64,000 bases of DNA, from positions 177,097-241,096 of the forward strand of contig VRVR01000030.1 of the NCBI GenBank assembly GCA_009859145.1. The letters are read 5' to 3'. Position numbers and translations under genes: made by a program. Of the stretch, positions 10,101 through 22,124 are shown in pieces. The DNA is from Andalucia godoyi. Its lineage: Eukaryota; Discoba; Jakobea; Jakobida; Andaluciidae. The number at the start of each line of letters is the position of its first letter. The first letter of the stretch is position 1. The notes beneath the pieces were generated by a model. It was not told the DNA's origin and made no database searches. It saw nothing but the letters and a program-made list of their open reading frames with translations.

Positions 10101-13100
10101 GCAGACGGTATGTCGCCGGTGGAGGAGGCTCCTCATTTGCGAAACCGCTTGAAGGCATTCCTGAAACGGTCAATCGCGGCCGCAGCGGATCTCCACCAAG
10201 ATAATCTGCTTGAGCAAGTGACTTCTTCGTTTCATGATGGACTGCTCTACATCCAAACCTTGTTTTCCATGCTGCAGGCAACAGTGAAATCTCTGGAATC
10301 GGTGGTTTCTACTGACGACATATCAAACCTCCATGAAAAACGCTGCTTGCTGGCATGTGCGTCGGTGGACTATGTGCATGTCCATCAAGTGAATAGCTTG
10401 CTGCTTGCTGCATTTCGAGGAAGCTCCTCACTTCAACGTCGCTATACCAGCGATGAATCGAACCCTGATAAGCTCAGTATTCGTTTGGCAAACCTCAGCA
10501 GAAGAATTTCCGACGTAGGGTCGATTTTGTCAGATCAGATGGAAGAACAGACAGAGCTGGATTCTCTGAAGTCCGAGTATCGAACGAAGGCCTCCCGTTT
10601 TCTCGAGAAGTTGGATGAGGTGCGGTCTTTCTTTGTGAAAGTTCCTGTTGTCCGGAGTAAGTCGAATCTCATCTCCTGTATGACAAAATACATGGAATCA
10701 CAAGAGGAACTTCAGATCTTGGCGCAATTGTACGATAATCTGTGTGATACGCACCGAAGCATCAAATTTAAGCATTATGGCATCGCCGATCACGGTGAAT
10801 TTTGCGTCGATTTCCTCTGCGATCAGTTCAACCACATTCGTCGTCTGGCGTCGCAGTACTTTCAAATGCTTCGCGCCCATGAAGTGTACTTTCTGTCTTT
10901 ACATTCCATTTTCGGATCCTGCGCTGATGCGAGCAACATTTTGTCATTCTTTACCAATATCTGCGATCAGATTTGTCTGGAATTCTGCACCTCGCCAACT
11001 GTGGACACTGCAGCTGCGTTTGAAAGCCGGTTGGAAGAGATGAGTGCTGTGATTCCAATGTTTGCGTTCGTTGCGGAAGATGCATCAACGAAATTTGTAG
11101 ATCTACGGTCCATGGACGTAATTTCAACATCCATTTCGTCAGATGCTGACGAGTATCCTATGGGCATTCGAGATACAAAGTTGTCCGTGTCGAATTCCAG
11201 TGAGAAGCTGACAGATGCGTTGCAGTTTTGCACATCCGTTGGTCTGTTTCTTCAGGAATGTGCGTCATTTGAACACGATACGCTGGAAATGAAGCGCACT
11301 GCTGACTATGTTTTCCAGTTCCTTGCTGATTCGCCTTCGGTGCAAGTTCCGGAAACAGTAAGTTTTCGTACCGTTTCTGCCGGTGTGATAGAATTGGCCA
11401 TTGAACAAGTTCGAACACTGGACCGCAAGGTATCCTTCTTCGGTTCCATGGCAGAAACTCTTCCACTTATGCACTCTCAGACATTCTTTTCCGATCTTAA
11501 GGAGGTCGTGGGAAACAAGAAACGAGTCCTGGAGGCCCACAGGCGCGAGGTCCGGTTGGATTTGGTGAGTGCTGAACAGAGAATATCGGAAAAACTGGCT
11601 TCTTTAAATCAGTGGCTCAAGGAAGAGAAATCGCTCGAAGATACTGCAGACTTGTATCTGCACTCATCGGAGACTTTATCATCGAGAATTCAAACGCTTC
11701 GTGCGGAATTGATGATGGTGCATAAGGATTCCAGGGTCCTTGTTCTCCAATATTCCAGTCAGAAATTAGAGGACCTTGTGACTCGTGTGCGGAGCGTTGC
11801 TGTGGAGTTGGAACTCCTCGGAGAAGACCTATCTCGTATCAGTCGACTGCATGAAGACCATGGTACGCAGTTCTTGGAACCGTTTCCTTACTTGTTCGTT
11901 GATTCCTTGCATTCCTCTACGTCATGGTTCTTGGACAGAGTCCAAGAGAGAGTGTTGGAATTCATGAGAGTTCTTGAAAATGACCAAATGTCACAGCGAC
12001 AAGCGGATTCTCGGTTGAAAGACCTGGAGTCCTGGTTGACAGTAACCTGCTCTGAGATTGATACTTGTCTGAAGGATCTGTCTGCTGCCCCTTCAGATGC
12101 CCTTCCTGGTTTCGCCGAATTTCTTCGTGAACTGAAGCACACGTCTTCTTCTCGAAAACTAGAAGGTGCCCATGTGCTTCGTGTGCTCCTGCAGCGTATG
12201 CTGTCATTCGTTAACGTGGCGACAGCTAACTCGTTTGATATGGTCAGCGCACTGAACTCGGAGTGGGTGTCTGCCATACAAGTATCGTTTTCGCGCTACA
12301 CTGAAGTGGAGGATTTGTTTTTCCGGCTGGAAGCTATGAGTCGAGACTTGGAGCTCAGGCTTCAACAAAACGTGGAGCTTGCCCGAATAACGAGGCAAAA
12401 TTCGTTCATTGTTGAAGATTGTCTCCGGGATGTCGAAGCGTGGGGTTCTCGTTCTACCATGTTTCTGCAGGCCGTCAGGAATGGGGACACCTCTCTTATT
12501 CTCAATCGAAGTACTGCCGCTACTGTTCGCGAGGATCCAGTTCTGCATGACCTGGCGGATCTTCATCGAAGTCGACCGGTGATAGATTACATCCAAAGAA
12601 CGTTGAGTTTTAAACTTCGGTCTCTAAAAGAAGTCCAGGCTATTCTGGAGAGCGCACAGTCTGTTGGATTCTTGGAACCGCCAGGATTCATTCAGCGGCT
12701 CGAGGCTGTAGGTGAGATGTGCACTCTTATTGAGTCTGAGTTGTCTTCGTTGGAGAAACATTGCGGAGATATTGAAGAGGAAGAACAGCGAGACGCCAAT
12801 AACGAGTCTGTGCTGCGACATGAACTTCAGAAATTCCATGATTGGATTGTGGATACTCGCCACGCATTTGTTGGAATGTTGTTTTCCGCAGGCACGCTTG
12901 CGGATGTCCAACAGTTTGTCGAGGAGAGGATTCACACGGCAGAAGAATCGTTGACGCATCTCGACGCCACAGCCGAATTGGCAGGATTGAAGGGCCGCGA
13001 GATGGCAAACGCTTTGTCACTCGTGCACGCTCAATGGGACTTACTATCTGACAGTTTGCATTCTTGGCTGACCATCGTTCAAAGTGCAGCCGAGCGGTCT

Positions 13101-16100
13101 GCGCTGAATGATGATAAGAATGTGTTTCGAGTGGAGAAACTGCTGGAGCTTCAAGATGCGGCTGCGAAATGCGCAAATTTTCTACAGTGTCTGCATGAGG
13201 AGTCGTCGGATAGTGGCAATTTGGATGTGAACGTTCAGTACGACAACGTCCTTGATCTTCACAAAGGTATGACAGCTTCGCTGGTGAATTGCCACGAGTT
13301 GTTGTGTCTCGAGCTGGATCTCATGCATTGCGGGAAAAGCGTCGACGTTTCTCTCTCCAGTATCTGGGAGAAATCACTTCGTGCCATCTGGGATTCTGTT
13401 TCATTTTTATGGAAGTTGTTTGCGGAACGTCAGCGAGCGGAGGCTCTTGTATTCCAGTACTGTGCAATTCAACGACTTGTTTCCACCTTTGTGCAGTTCT
13501 GGAAATCAGCGCTGAGTGTGCAGGACGAATCTGTTCTACCGTTCTCGAATCCCTTGATCTTGTCCGCCTCCTTGAATAACTGCGCATCTCAGATACGGAA
13601 GTATTTACCTCTGGATGTGTCTGTCGGAATGGATGAGCATTCTGCTGCCGTCTCTGAATTTTCCTTGTCTGTTCCGGGTCTTTCGAGTGCTTGTGCTGAA
13701 ATCGAGTTCCTTTGGCAAGAAATTGTCGTTGCCGATGGAATTGTCTTGAAAGATGCGGAATTGTCGACTCCGGATGGAGTACGCCGGTCTCTTCAAGACT
13801 TACTGTGGAATTGCGAGCAGAGACAATCTCGTCTGCGTACTTTGTCGCAGGAGCAAAATGAATCTCGACGCGCTTTTCTGGATATCGTTGACATGTTGAA
13901 AAATGTGAGCAAATGGCTGCGCCGCGAAGTCCTGGTATTGATGAATCGCGATTCTCCAGATCTCACTTCTGCAGGGTCATTTGTGGAGACGGCTTCTTTG
14001 TGTACGCCGTTTACTGCTTTGCGGCTGATTTTGCAAAACTGGCTACAAGAACAAGAAGATGCGGTTTCTGTATTGAAATCTAGAGATGAAGCTTTCAGTG
14101 CTTCCCTCAAGCAATTAAAAGAGTTGTTGGACACGATCGAGACGCGGATGGTTCCTCCAGCGAAGGGCACGCAGCAGCTGGTGAAGTCTTATCTGGAAAT
14201 GATCCTTCGGGACAGGGAGGTGTTACATGAATGTCTTTCTGCGAAGGAACAGCTTATATCGGCTTGGAGGGACCTTCTCACATCTATTGAACAATGGGAG
14301 CCGTTTTACATCGAAAAGGCAGGTTCTGTTCACGAATACGTAGCCGAATTCCGCTCTCGGGTTGTAACACTGATTGATGATGCAACGTCAGCCCTGCGAG
14401 ACGCGTTTGCGACGGAAGCCCCGTCCGCATTACGATGGGCTGCGATCTCGAGGTCGTTGTCGTTGCAGACCGTTTTCGAATTGCAGCGAGCACATAACCA
14501 CGTATCCAGGACATTCTCTGGACTTCTTTCTGCGAGTGATCACCTCCAGCAGTTCTATGGAATCTCTGCCTCTGGACCAGTTCCCTCTCTTACCGATTCT
14601 GGTAATGCTGGTAATCCGTTTTCTCCCAAATTTTCGCGTGCCAAAGATTATCCTGCGTTTCTTCCTTTCGGAACATCAGGTCCTTTTTCTGTTCATGAGC
14701 TGACGGCGAAATGGAAGTCCATCACATCCCAACTGGATGAGTTGCTGTATGTTACTGTATTTGCAGATAGGGGTCCGCTGTTTTCGGATCAGCAATCAAA
14801 TCAGATGTTCTTTGATGCTTTGCGAAGTCATGTTTGGTCTGCGTCCTCTTACGGATTGCTGCATTCCTTGTTTCCCTCGACTGTGCAGAGATCGTCACAA
14901 GAATTTGAATATCCCGTTATCCGCTGCGTAATTACTCACCAACCTCAAATACTCTCTTCAATCGAATCGATTATTGTTTATTCCCTGTATGAAGAACTGA
15001 AGATGTTTGAACCGCTTCTTCCGCAGTTCCAAGATCTTGCGTCGAGAGATCTTCCTTCTCTTTCTTCGGTGAATGACGCTCGTGGGGCGGATCGTGAGTT
15101 GAGTCGATTGTGCATCCGCGTGGTGGAGGACTGGACAGATGTTCAGCTAGGAATTTCATCCGTTTTGAATGAATTGCAAGCACATGCACGATCGGCAGTA
15201 TCCAGTGCCTTTGACAACGGCCTTCAGTCAGCATTTGAAGAAGCAGTTTTAGATTTTCAGTCGGATATCGAGTCTCTGTCCGCTTCTCGGTCTCTGTCAG
15301 ACCTTCGGGAGCTTACGAGTATATCCACATCTGATCTTATGAAACTCGTATCTATGGCAGAACGAGATGATCTTTTAAGCTGGATAGATACAGCGTCAAC
15401 GTTTTCGCCTGCTTTCGAAGTACTGTCAACGGTCATGTCGCTCTCTGCGCGGAAGGACTGTTTGATTCGGAGTGTTGCGTCTCTCGAGGACCGAAAACGC
15501 TTACCTCAGAGCACTCTTCACGGTTTGGCGACGTCTTCTGATCGATTGGTGGATTTCGAGAAGTTGCGAGATGTCGTACTTGGTTCTGATGAGGAATTTC
15601 AGACGCGTTGCACTGCCGCGATTTCCCACATTCGGTCTGTGTTGGTTGCTATTGCGTCCTTTTGTTTGGAGTTGTCAAACGTGGATCCAGACCCGCGGTC
15701 GCCTCTTTTTGATCCATCAAGTGTGTCGATTCGCCGCGTCATTCGCATTTTGAAGAGCATGATCCAAGAAGTCAGTGGAGATTTTGCGGTTTATGAGCAG
15801 GATGCGGTCGATCTAGGTGACGATTCTTTGTTGTCTCCTGTTGACTATCCTCAATTAGTACGTGAGGTCGGCAGTCTTTTACCAGTTGTCTGTGCTCCGT
15901 ATGGGTTGATGTTCGCTGCTCGTCCAATCCGATTTTTATTAGGGCATTTGGAAAGCGCGATGCATTCGCGTGTGGAGGAACATCAGTCTGGCATGGATCA
16001 ATACGGGGAAATTCAAGGATTGAAGCTGACCCTTCAAGGCAACTTTAGAACGTTTTCTCAGAAGTTAGGAGGCCTCCAAAAAGTCATGGGGGACTACGAA

Positions 16101-18239
16101 TCTGGTAGGAATATCATGTCGATGCTTAGCAGTCCTCCGACAGAGCTGAAGCGGTACTATGAAGGACACGGATCCGTGGGTCAGGCGGCATCTCCGCTGT
16201 CGTCGCCTCGTGCGTCTTTCGCGTCACCTGGACGCTCAAGAGGAAAGTCGATTGTTGTTCAAAAGATTGTTTCGTCGTCACCCTCAGAATTCGATTCTCC
16301 TTCGGCCGAATTTGATTCGAGAAAGCGTGGGTTTACAGTACGAGATATTCAAGGAAGTTCGGAGGATTCTGCGATTGAAATGAAGATCTGTCGGGAAGTT
16401 GACACTTTGCTTCGCCTGCGCCAGGATGTTTATGCCGTGGAGCCTGTTCTGAGTTCTCTGTTTGGAGTTTATCAACGCCTTCTCATGATTGCTCCCTTGC
16501 AATTAGCCCCCACGCAGCAGTCCTCAGGGGCGTTTCTGCTCGAGGAACATCAGATGATCCAAAATGCGGTACACCTTTATGAAGAGGCGTGTAGGAGGTC
16601 CAATTCGCTATTGCAATCCTTGCGGGACAGAGAGGGTGCCATTCGTGCTGTAGATTCAAAATTGTGCGCTCGGCTTGCCGAAGAACTGCGGATGTTTTGC
16701 GATGACACCTCGGTTTTCATTCGGACGTTCCAGTCATCGGATGCTATGACATTAAGCGGCGCAAGAAATTCATTGGCTGTCCTTGAAAACTTCCGATTCA
16801 GGCGTAATCAGTATGAACTCAAGTTCAACAGGATTTCCGAGGTGTCCCAGACTCGCCAGGATTTGTCAGATATGATCTCAGATTTGCAGTCCAAGTGGAC
16901 AAGAGCTGACGTCCTGATTCAGCGTGATCTGCCAACCACAGATGGCGTTGCCCGTAAGGTTCGTGAGCTTGAAGACAGGCAAGAATTTATGGCGACGTCG
17001 CTGTCCAGCGCTCACGCTGTCCATCGTATTGCTGTTGTTGCAGATCAAGAGCTGCAGGAATTGCGTGCACTGACATCTCAACCTTACGAGTCCCTGTTCC
17101 TACTGAATGGTCAGGTTGATTCTGATTTGGAATTCCTTGTCAGAACAGTCCAGGAACTAGCGAAGGCATCTGCTTTGTTCGATGGACAGCAAATTCCGTT
17201 GGATGCCATTGGTGTTCTACGAGATTTGCGGTACCTTTCCATGTTGAAAGAGCGAATGGAACCCGAAACAAGGTTGCTAGAACAAATAATGGAGCTGAAG
17301 CTGGTGCTTGCCGACTGTTCTGGGACTCCTTTTGAAGGCGTTAATCTGGATCAGGTTGGTCTCGCTTTCAAGAATCTTTATGAATTACTTGATTCGACAA
17401 TCTCGGATCGTCGAGATCGGCAGCAGGCGTCTTTCGCCTTTGCGCAAGAAGTCGCCGCATATGAAAAACAAGCCCGAAATCTTGCAGATTGGCTGGACAC
17501 GCAGATGGAAGTTCTCCTGTCTAGCTCGCAGGAATTCAGGAATTTCTCTGTACTGAACGTTGCGATGCAATCGTTTCGATCGTTGTATGCAGAGTTTCCG
17601 CAGTGGGAAGAGCGCATTACTGAAATCTCTCGGAAACAGACCGACCTGTTCTCCAAACGAGCGTCTGTGTCCTCAGGCACGGTATGTCATACATTGGTCT
17701 CTTCCGATGATTTGGTTGGCCGAGTCTTCGAACTAAAGCAGAAGCTTCAAGAGGTTCTGAGATCGAAGGAGCTGACTGTTGCGGACGTTAAATCGCTGAT
17801 GGACAAGTACAGCTTGCCTGTCGAAGTTATTCATGAGTATGAGGAAACGTTCAGCTTTCTGGATGCTGACAAGTCTGGTTTCCTTGACATTAAGGAGATC
17901 GGTGCACTCATATCGATTCTCGGAGAATCAATGGATCCTTCGACTGTTCGGAGAATCTTCAGTGCTATTGATAAGAATCAAGATGGCACCATCTCATTTG
18001 ATGAGTTCGTTTTCTGGGCGAAGTCGCAATTTCGACCAATCAAGACAACGGAAGAGATTCTTAACACGCTTTTGTCCATGTCGGCGTCTCCCGAAGGTCT
18101 GCAGTGGGACAGCCTGAAGCAGTGCATGGCATCGGCACTGCCCACCAAAGAACTTTCGGAGCTGGAAAAGCTTGTGCGGAAACGCCCGAATGGAACTGTC
18201 GACTGCCCTGCACTCGTTTCGGATTTGTTTTCGCCGTGA
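7148..18239 (+). CDS. Giant CH-CH / spectrin-like rod / EF-hand protein, about 3,572 aa
   Basis: Exons 7148-7363, 7436-9062, 9239-9589 and 9715-18239 join in frame (introns of 72, 176 and 125 nt; donors GTATGT, GTATGT, GTACGT). Tandem calponin-homology domains occupy roughly residues 11-262 (CH1 around KLYNIRHVFDFLE; CH2 around SFCDGLALCLLIRAH and NPRHNISLALFAAK), an actin-binding pair. About 3,100 residues of helical, heptad-rich rod with regularly spaced tryptophans resemble degenerate spectrin repeats. A Ser/Pro-rich linker lies near residue 2,890. The C-terminus has two canonical EF-hand loops (DADKSGFLDIKE near 3447, DKNQDGTISFDE near 3480) and a Ca-insensitive EF-like tail. The order is that of alpha-actinin, but the rod is about six times longer. 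It probably crosslinks or anchors actin over long distances. It converges on the ankyrin gene, 20 bases away. Confidence 0.9.
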
Positions 18240-18259
18240 TGAAATGATTTTTATGTAAA

Positions 18260-20041
18260 TTACCTAGGCCCCAAACCTTCATAACATGTCAGTCCGTACA
18301 TGTTTCTGATGTCGTCTCGTGCTCCTTTTGAGATCAGCCACTCCCCCAAATCAGTGTAGCCGTACGCAAAACAAAAATGCAGCGGTGTTTGACCTTTGTT
18401 ATTTTGTGCGTTTGGATCACAACTCCTCTTCAGCAGTGCCTTCATTACGGGCTTGTGACCGTTCTGTGCAGCAATGATCATTAATGTGTTTCCAAAAGCG
18501 TCTCGTACATCCACGTTGACTCCCTGATCAAGCAGCTCTTCTACCTCGAGCGGCTTGTTGTGTCTTGCCTTGGAAAACACTCGTTTCACCTTTTCTTTTG
18601 CATCTTCAGACAGCTGCGACCCTTCGTGACGTGGCTGCAAAGCAGAATCTGCGCTTTCCTCGGGGGCGTCTCCGCTGTGAGATACACTGGCGCCTGAAGA
18701 AATATGGGACCCGGGAGCTGTAGTTTCTGAAGACTTGACATCAGTCGACGGCGGACTGTCATCGATGAACTCTCCTCCAGAAACAAGCCTCTTCGGTTTG
18801 CGGTTAATAAAATGGAGCGATGGTGAAGACGGGTGCGACGCAGAACTATCTGAAGATGCAGTCGTTCCAGTAGTCACAGAAGTGAGCAAGGAAATCTCAC
18901 TGTGACCAGCGGGCTGCGGTGAATGAGTCCGGTTCCCTGCAGAAGGCGCCGTGCCTTTGGTGCCCTGTGCGAGAGCAGCAGACAAAACACTGTTCGAGGA
19001 CGAGACAGGTGCGCACGACGCAGCTTCTCGATCTGACGGTTTAGCGACCGCCTCCAAGGCCGCGGCGGATGGCGTGTGGACTGGAGGCTGAATGACAGCA
19101 GCAACCAAACTGTCAAGTCTTCGGCAGTCGTTTCCAGAAGCCTCAGTATGTTTTTTTGATTCTGAAATTGAGGCGGGCGTGTGCACGGCGGTTGCAGGGG
19201 CCGTTTTTGGAGGAAACGCTTCGCGCGGATCGGACAATTCGGAAGACGCTGTCGAAAGATGGTCGTCGACATCAACAGGTCTCTTAGCAGTGACCGAAGG
19301 GAGCCTGGTGGGTCGAGAAACATTCGACTCGAACAACCCTCCGGATACTTGTGGGGATGTATTTTGTGCACCCAATTTCCGGAGTCTTTCGAAAATGGTA
19401 TTCATCCCATCGTCCGGATTCGTGGGAATTCTGGACAGACTGCCGAATTCTGTCTCGTGCTGGATATGTTTTCTCATAGACGCCAGATCTGAAGAGGAGA
19501 ACTCTGTGGACTGCAGCATTTCTGCCAAGCGTTCCATCTTTTTTTCAGAATCTGCTTTCTTTTTCTCTTGCAGAAAGTTAAGAGCGGACATAAAAGGTGC
19601 AGGTTCTGGCTCGTAATGGTCAGCGAAATGGCTTGTGAATGAACTGGAGACGTCACTGTCAAATAAAGATAAGCTGGGAGGTGTGGGAAGAACAACATTG
19701 CTGTGATCGAATAAGGATTCCGAGCGCCTCGGAAACACAGATTCGTACGATACGTTGTGGGATGACTTGAAAACGGGGCTGCTCCGGTGTCCCGACGGCT
19801 GCAATCTGTTCGATATGGGAGAAGACTGTGCAACTGCGTGCTTTTTCGTGCCCCCAGAACGGGCATTCTGTACTCCAGTCACATATTTGTTCAAAGAAGA
19901 CACTGAAGTTGACCGAGAATTCGAGTAGTCCGATGTCGGCGAGGGCAAGTGATACAACAACGATGAGGATGAGTGCGATATTCGGGAATTCGGGTCTCTC
20001 GAAAGCTTGCCGAGAAACCGAAAATCATTTGGAGTTCCCAT
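18260..20041 (-). CDS. Ankyrin-repeat protein with long disordered N-terminal region
   Basis: This 593-aa protein has a Ser/Pro/Thr-rich, low-complexity first 470 residues with short charged helical stretches (for example KKKADSEKKMERLAEML), then a C-terminal ankyrin unit of about three repeats (DVRDAFGNTLMIIAAQNGH, PNAQNNKGQTPLHFCFAYGY, DIRNMYGLTCYEGL). Ankyrin repeats bind other proteins; the partner is unknown. Similar C-terminal ankyrin modules occur in flagellate proteins, but the disordered part gives no clue. I start at the ATG at 20039-20041 (MGTPNDFRF); an in-frame ATG 17 codons upstream would add a hydrophobic stretch, and this choice is uncertain. Confidence 0.8.
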   Translation of the reverse strand: MGTPNDFRFLGKLSRDPNSRISHSSSSLLYHLPSPTSDYSNSRSTSVSSLNKYVTGVQNARSGGTKKHAVAQSSPISNRLQPSGHRSSPVFKSSHNVSYESVFPRRSESLFDHSNVVLPTPPSLSLFDSDVSSSFTSHFADHYEPEPAPFMSALNFLQEKKKADSEKKMERLAEMLQSTEFSSSDLASMRKHIQHETEFGSLSRIPTNPDDGMNTIFERLRKLGAQNTSPQVSGGLFESNVSRPTRLPSVTAKRPVDVDDHLSTASSELSDPREAFPPKTAPATAVHTPASISESKKHTEASGNDCRRLDSLVAAVIQPPVHTPSAAALEAVAKPSDREAASCAPVSSSNSVLSAALAQGTKGTAPSAGNRTHSPQPAGHSEISLLTSVTTGTTASSDSSASHPSSPSLHFINRKPKRLVSGGEFIDDSPPSTDVKSSETTAPGSHISSGASVSHSGDAPEESADSALQPRHEGSQLSEDAKEKVKRVFSKARHNKPLEVEELLDQGVNVDVRDAFGNTLMIIAAQNGHKPVMKALLKRSCDPNAQNNKGQTPLHFCFAYGYTDLGEWLISKGARDDIRNMYGLTCYEGLGPR

Positions 20042-20354
20042 ATTTACAACCACGAAAAAAGATGCCGGGCAACAAATAATAAGAGTGTGCATTCATAAAT
20101 TCACTGTGAGAAAAATGAAAGTGTTACAAGATCCACCGTGAAGGAACACCCACTCAGCAAACCGTTGAACAAAAAAACGCTTGTACATTTTCGGTATGTC
20201 ACGAATGTCCGTCAAACCACGCGGGAAGCAGGAAAAACTGCGGAGCTTGCTGGACGCTTCTTCAATTTATTTTTTTTAACTTTTAACTTTTTTTTCTCAT
20301 ATTCCCCCTCCCTCTTCTTCTTCTTCTTCTGATTTGTTTTTCAATGTTCTCAGA
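20042..20354. other. Divergent promoter region, ankyrin and GH125 genes
   Basis: About 310 bases with T-rich and TTC-rich tracts (20264-20330) directly before the GH125 start. It contains one 4-codon upstream frame (20344-20358) and no other gene. Confidence 0.5.
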
Positions 20355-20358
20355 ATGA
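20344..20358 (+). promoter_or_regulatory. Four-codon uORF overlapping the GH125 start codon
   Basis: ATG TTC TCA GAA TGA runs from 20344 to 20358, and its TGA overlaps the main ATG (AATGA arrangement). Ribosomes using it would end exactly on the GH125 start, which could dampen or couple initiation. It may be chance. Confidence 0.35.
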
Positions 20359-21782
20359 GGTCTTTCTATGTATTGCTCCTGAGCTTCGTCATGTTCTGGA
20401 CGCATGCACTATGTCAGCGTCCACCTCCGGAAAAGCGTCGATTTGTGTCGCCCGCAGTCGATGCTGCAATCGCGGATGTCTCCAGTCGAATGAAAGATCG
20501 AGTGCTTGCGACGATGTTTGAACAGTGCCTACCAAACACTCTTGACACCACCGTGGAGTACAATGAGTCGACTGGACGCACATTTGTGATCACTGGGGAT
20601 ATTCCAGCAATGTGGCTTCGGGATTCTGCGAATCAAGTGCTGCCGTATTTGCGATTCGTTCATCAAGACACGAGGCTTCAATCGATGATAAAAGGTGTCA
20701 TCAGCGAGCAAGTGCGCTACATTTTGATGGATGCGTACGCAAATGCGTTCAACAAGTTTCCAACTGGTTCTCCCCACGACTCGGATCAGACAACGAAATT
20801 GGATTCTCACGGACAACCTATCAACGGCATGACACCGTATATTTTCGAACGAAAGTTTGAAATTGACTCTCTTGCAGCATTTCTCCGGCTTTCCTCGGAA
20901 TACTTCAAAGCAACATTGGACGATTCTTTTTTGAATAGCGAATGGCTTGAAGCATTGGAGCGTGTTTTGGCGGTGGCCCACGAACAGCAGGCTGGGACGT
21001 ACGAGGAAGATGATTTTTACCCTTCTGCCCCTCCTTACACATTTGCGAGAACCACTAATGAGCCGACGGATTCTCTCGTTCATTCTCGCGGAAATCCAGC
21101 AAAAAGATGTGGGCTTGTGAAAAGCGGCTTTAGGCCTTCTGACGATTCTTGCTTGTTTCCGTTTCTCGTCCCTGCAAACGCTCTGTTTTCTGTCGTCTTG
21201 TCCAACGTATCGGACATGCTGGATCGCGCAAAATTGAGACAAGATCTAGCAGGTGCCACCCGTAATTTGAGCCAAGAAATTCGAGACTCCATCTTTAAAT
21301 TTGGAATTGCCATCTCCAATTCTGGTTCGTGCATATTCGCGTACGAAATCGACGGCTTTGGGAATGTCTTGAAGATGGACGATGCGAATGTTCCCTCGCT
21401 TCTGTCGCTTCCGTCTTTTGGATTCGTAAGTGCAAATCATTCTCTGTACATAACTACTAGGAAATTCGTTCTCTCGTCGGAGAACCCGTATTTCTTCAAA
21501 GGAAAAGCTGGAGAGGGTGTCGGTGGTCCGCACGTCGGAGATAACTACATTTGGCCAATGTCGTTGATCATGCGCGCTCTTACGTCTGTGTCGGATGACG
21601 AGATCTTGTACTGCTTGGATATTCTGAAAACGACAACTGCTGGAACAAACTTCATGCATGAATCGTTTTTGAAAGACAATCCTGAGCAGTTTACCAGACC
21701 GTGGTTTGCATGGGCGAATTCTCTATTTGGAGATCTTGTGTTGCAGCTCGCAGAAATAAAACCGCATTTGCTGTTCGCCTGA
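20355..21782 (+). CDS. Secreted GH125-family alpha-1,6-mannosidase
   Basis: This 475-aa protein carries GH125 hallmarks: GDIPAMWLRDSANQVLPY (residues 81-98), a conserved ERKFEIDSLA segment, YEIDGFGNVLKMDDANVPSLL, GGPHVGDNYIWPMSLI, and MHESF...FTRPWFAWANSLFG near the end. Family members are metal-independent inverting exo-alpha-1,6-mannosidases acting on N- or O-linked mannans. The N-terminus (MRSFYVLLLSFVMFWTHALC) is a typical cleaved signal peptide, so it should work in the secretory pathway or outside the cell, perhaps on food-derived fungal or bacterial mannan. The start at 20355 is the first ATG in frame; a 4-codon upstream frame ends overlapping it. No intron. Confidence 0.93.
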   Translation: MRSFYVLLLSFVMFWTHALCQRPPPEKRRFVSPAVDAAIADVSSRMKDRVLATMFEQCLPNTLDTTVEYNESTGRTFVITGDIPAMWLRDSANQVLPYLRFVHQDTRLQSMIKGVISEQVRYILMDAYANAFNKFPTGSPHDSDQTTKLDSHGQPINGMTPYIFERKFEIDSLAAFLRLSSEYFKATLDDSFLNSEWLEALERVLAVAHEQQAGTYEEDDFYPSAPPYTFARTTNEPTDSLVHSRGNPAKRCGLVKSGFRPSDDSCLFPFLVPANALFSVVLSNVSDMLDRAKLRQDLAGATRNLSQEIRDSIFKFGIAISNSGSCIFAYEIDGFGNVLKMDDANVPSLLSLPSFGFVSANHSLYITTRKFVLSSENPYFFKGKAGEGVGGPHVGDNYIWPMSLIMRALTSVSDDEILYCLDILKTTTAGTNFMHESFLKDNPEQFTRPWFAWANSLFGDLVLQLAEIKPHLLFA

Positions 21783-22124
21783 ACGGCACCCTCAACCAGT
21801 CTCATTTCCCTTTCATGGTGTTTATAAAGTGTATTTTCTCTTGTTTTTTGTTGGGTTTTTTTCTGGTTGGGCTTTTTTTGTTCTCTCGGTCTGGGAGACT
21901 TGCGAAAATGGGGAGTGTTGTGTCGTGTGTGCGACATGAATTCAAGTTGGGCACACAGCCCCGTCGATTGTGGTCGACTTGACGATCTTGGTAGAACTTC
22001 GGAGTGATGGTATTCTTCTTCTTTCTCGGGGGAGAGGGGAAGTGTTGGGGCGGTTTCACGATTCACGAATCATCTTCAAACGATTTTCTTAAAGTACGGT
22101 ACAAACGTTTAACAGCTAAAAAGA
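21783..22124. other. Spacer and T-rich leader before the FAF2-like gene
   Basis: About 340 bases between two co-directional genes. A TTTTTTGTTGGG / TTTTTTTGTTCTC tract lies at 21843-21883, like other leaders here, followed by an unremarkable stretch. No RNA gene is seen. Confidence 0.45.
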
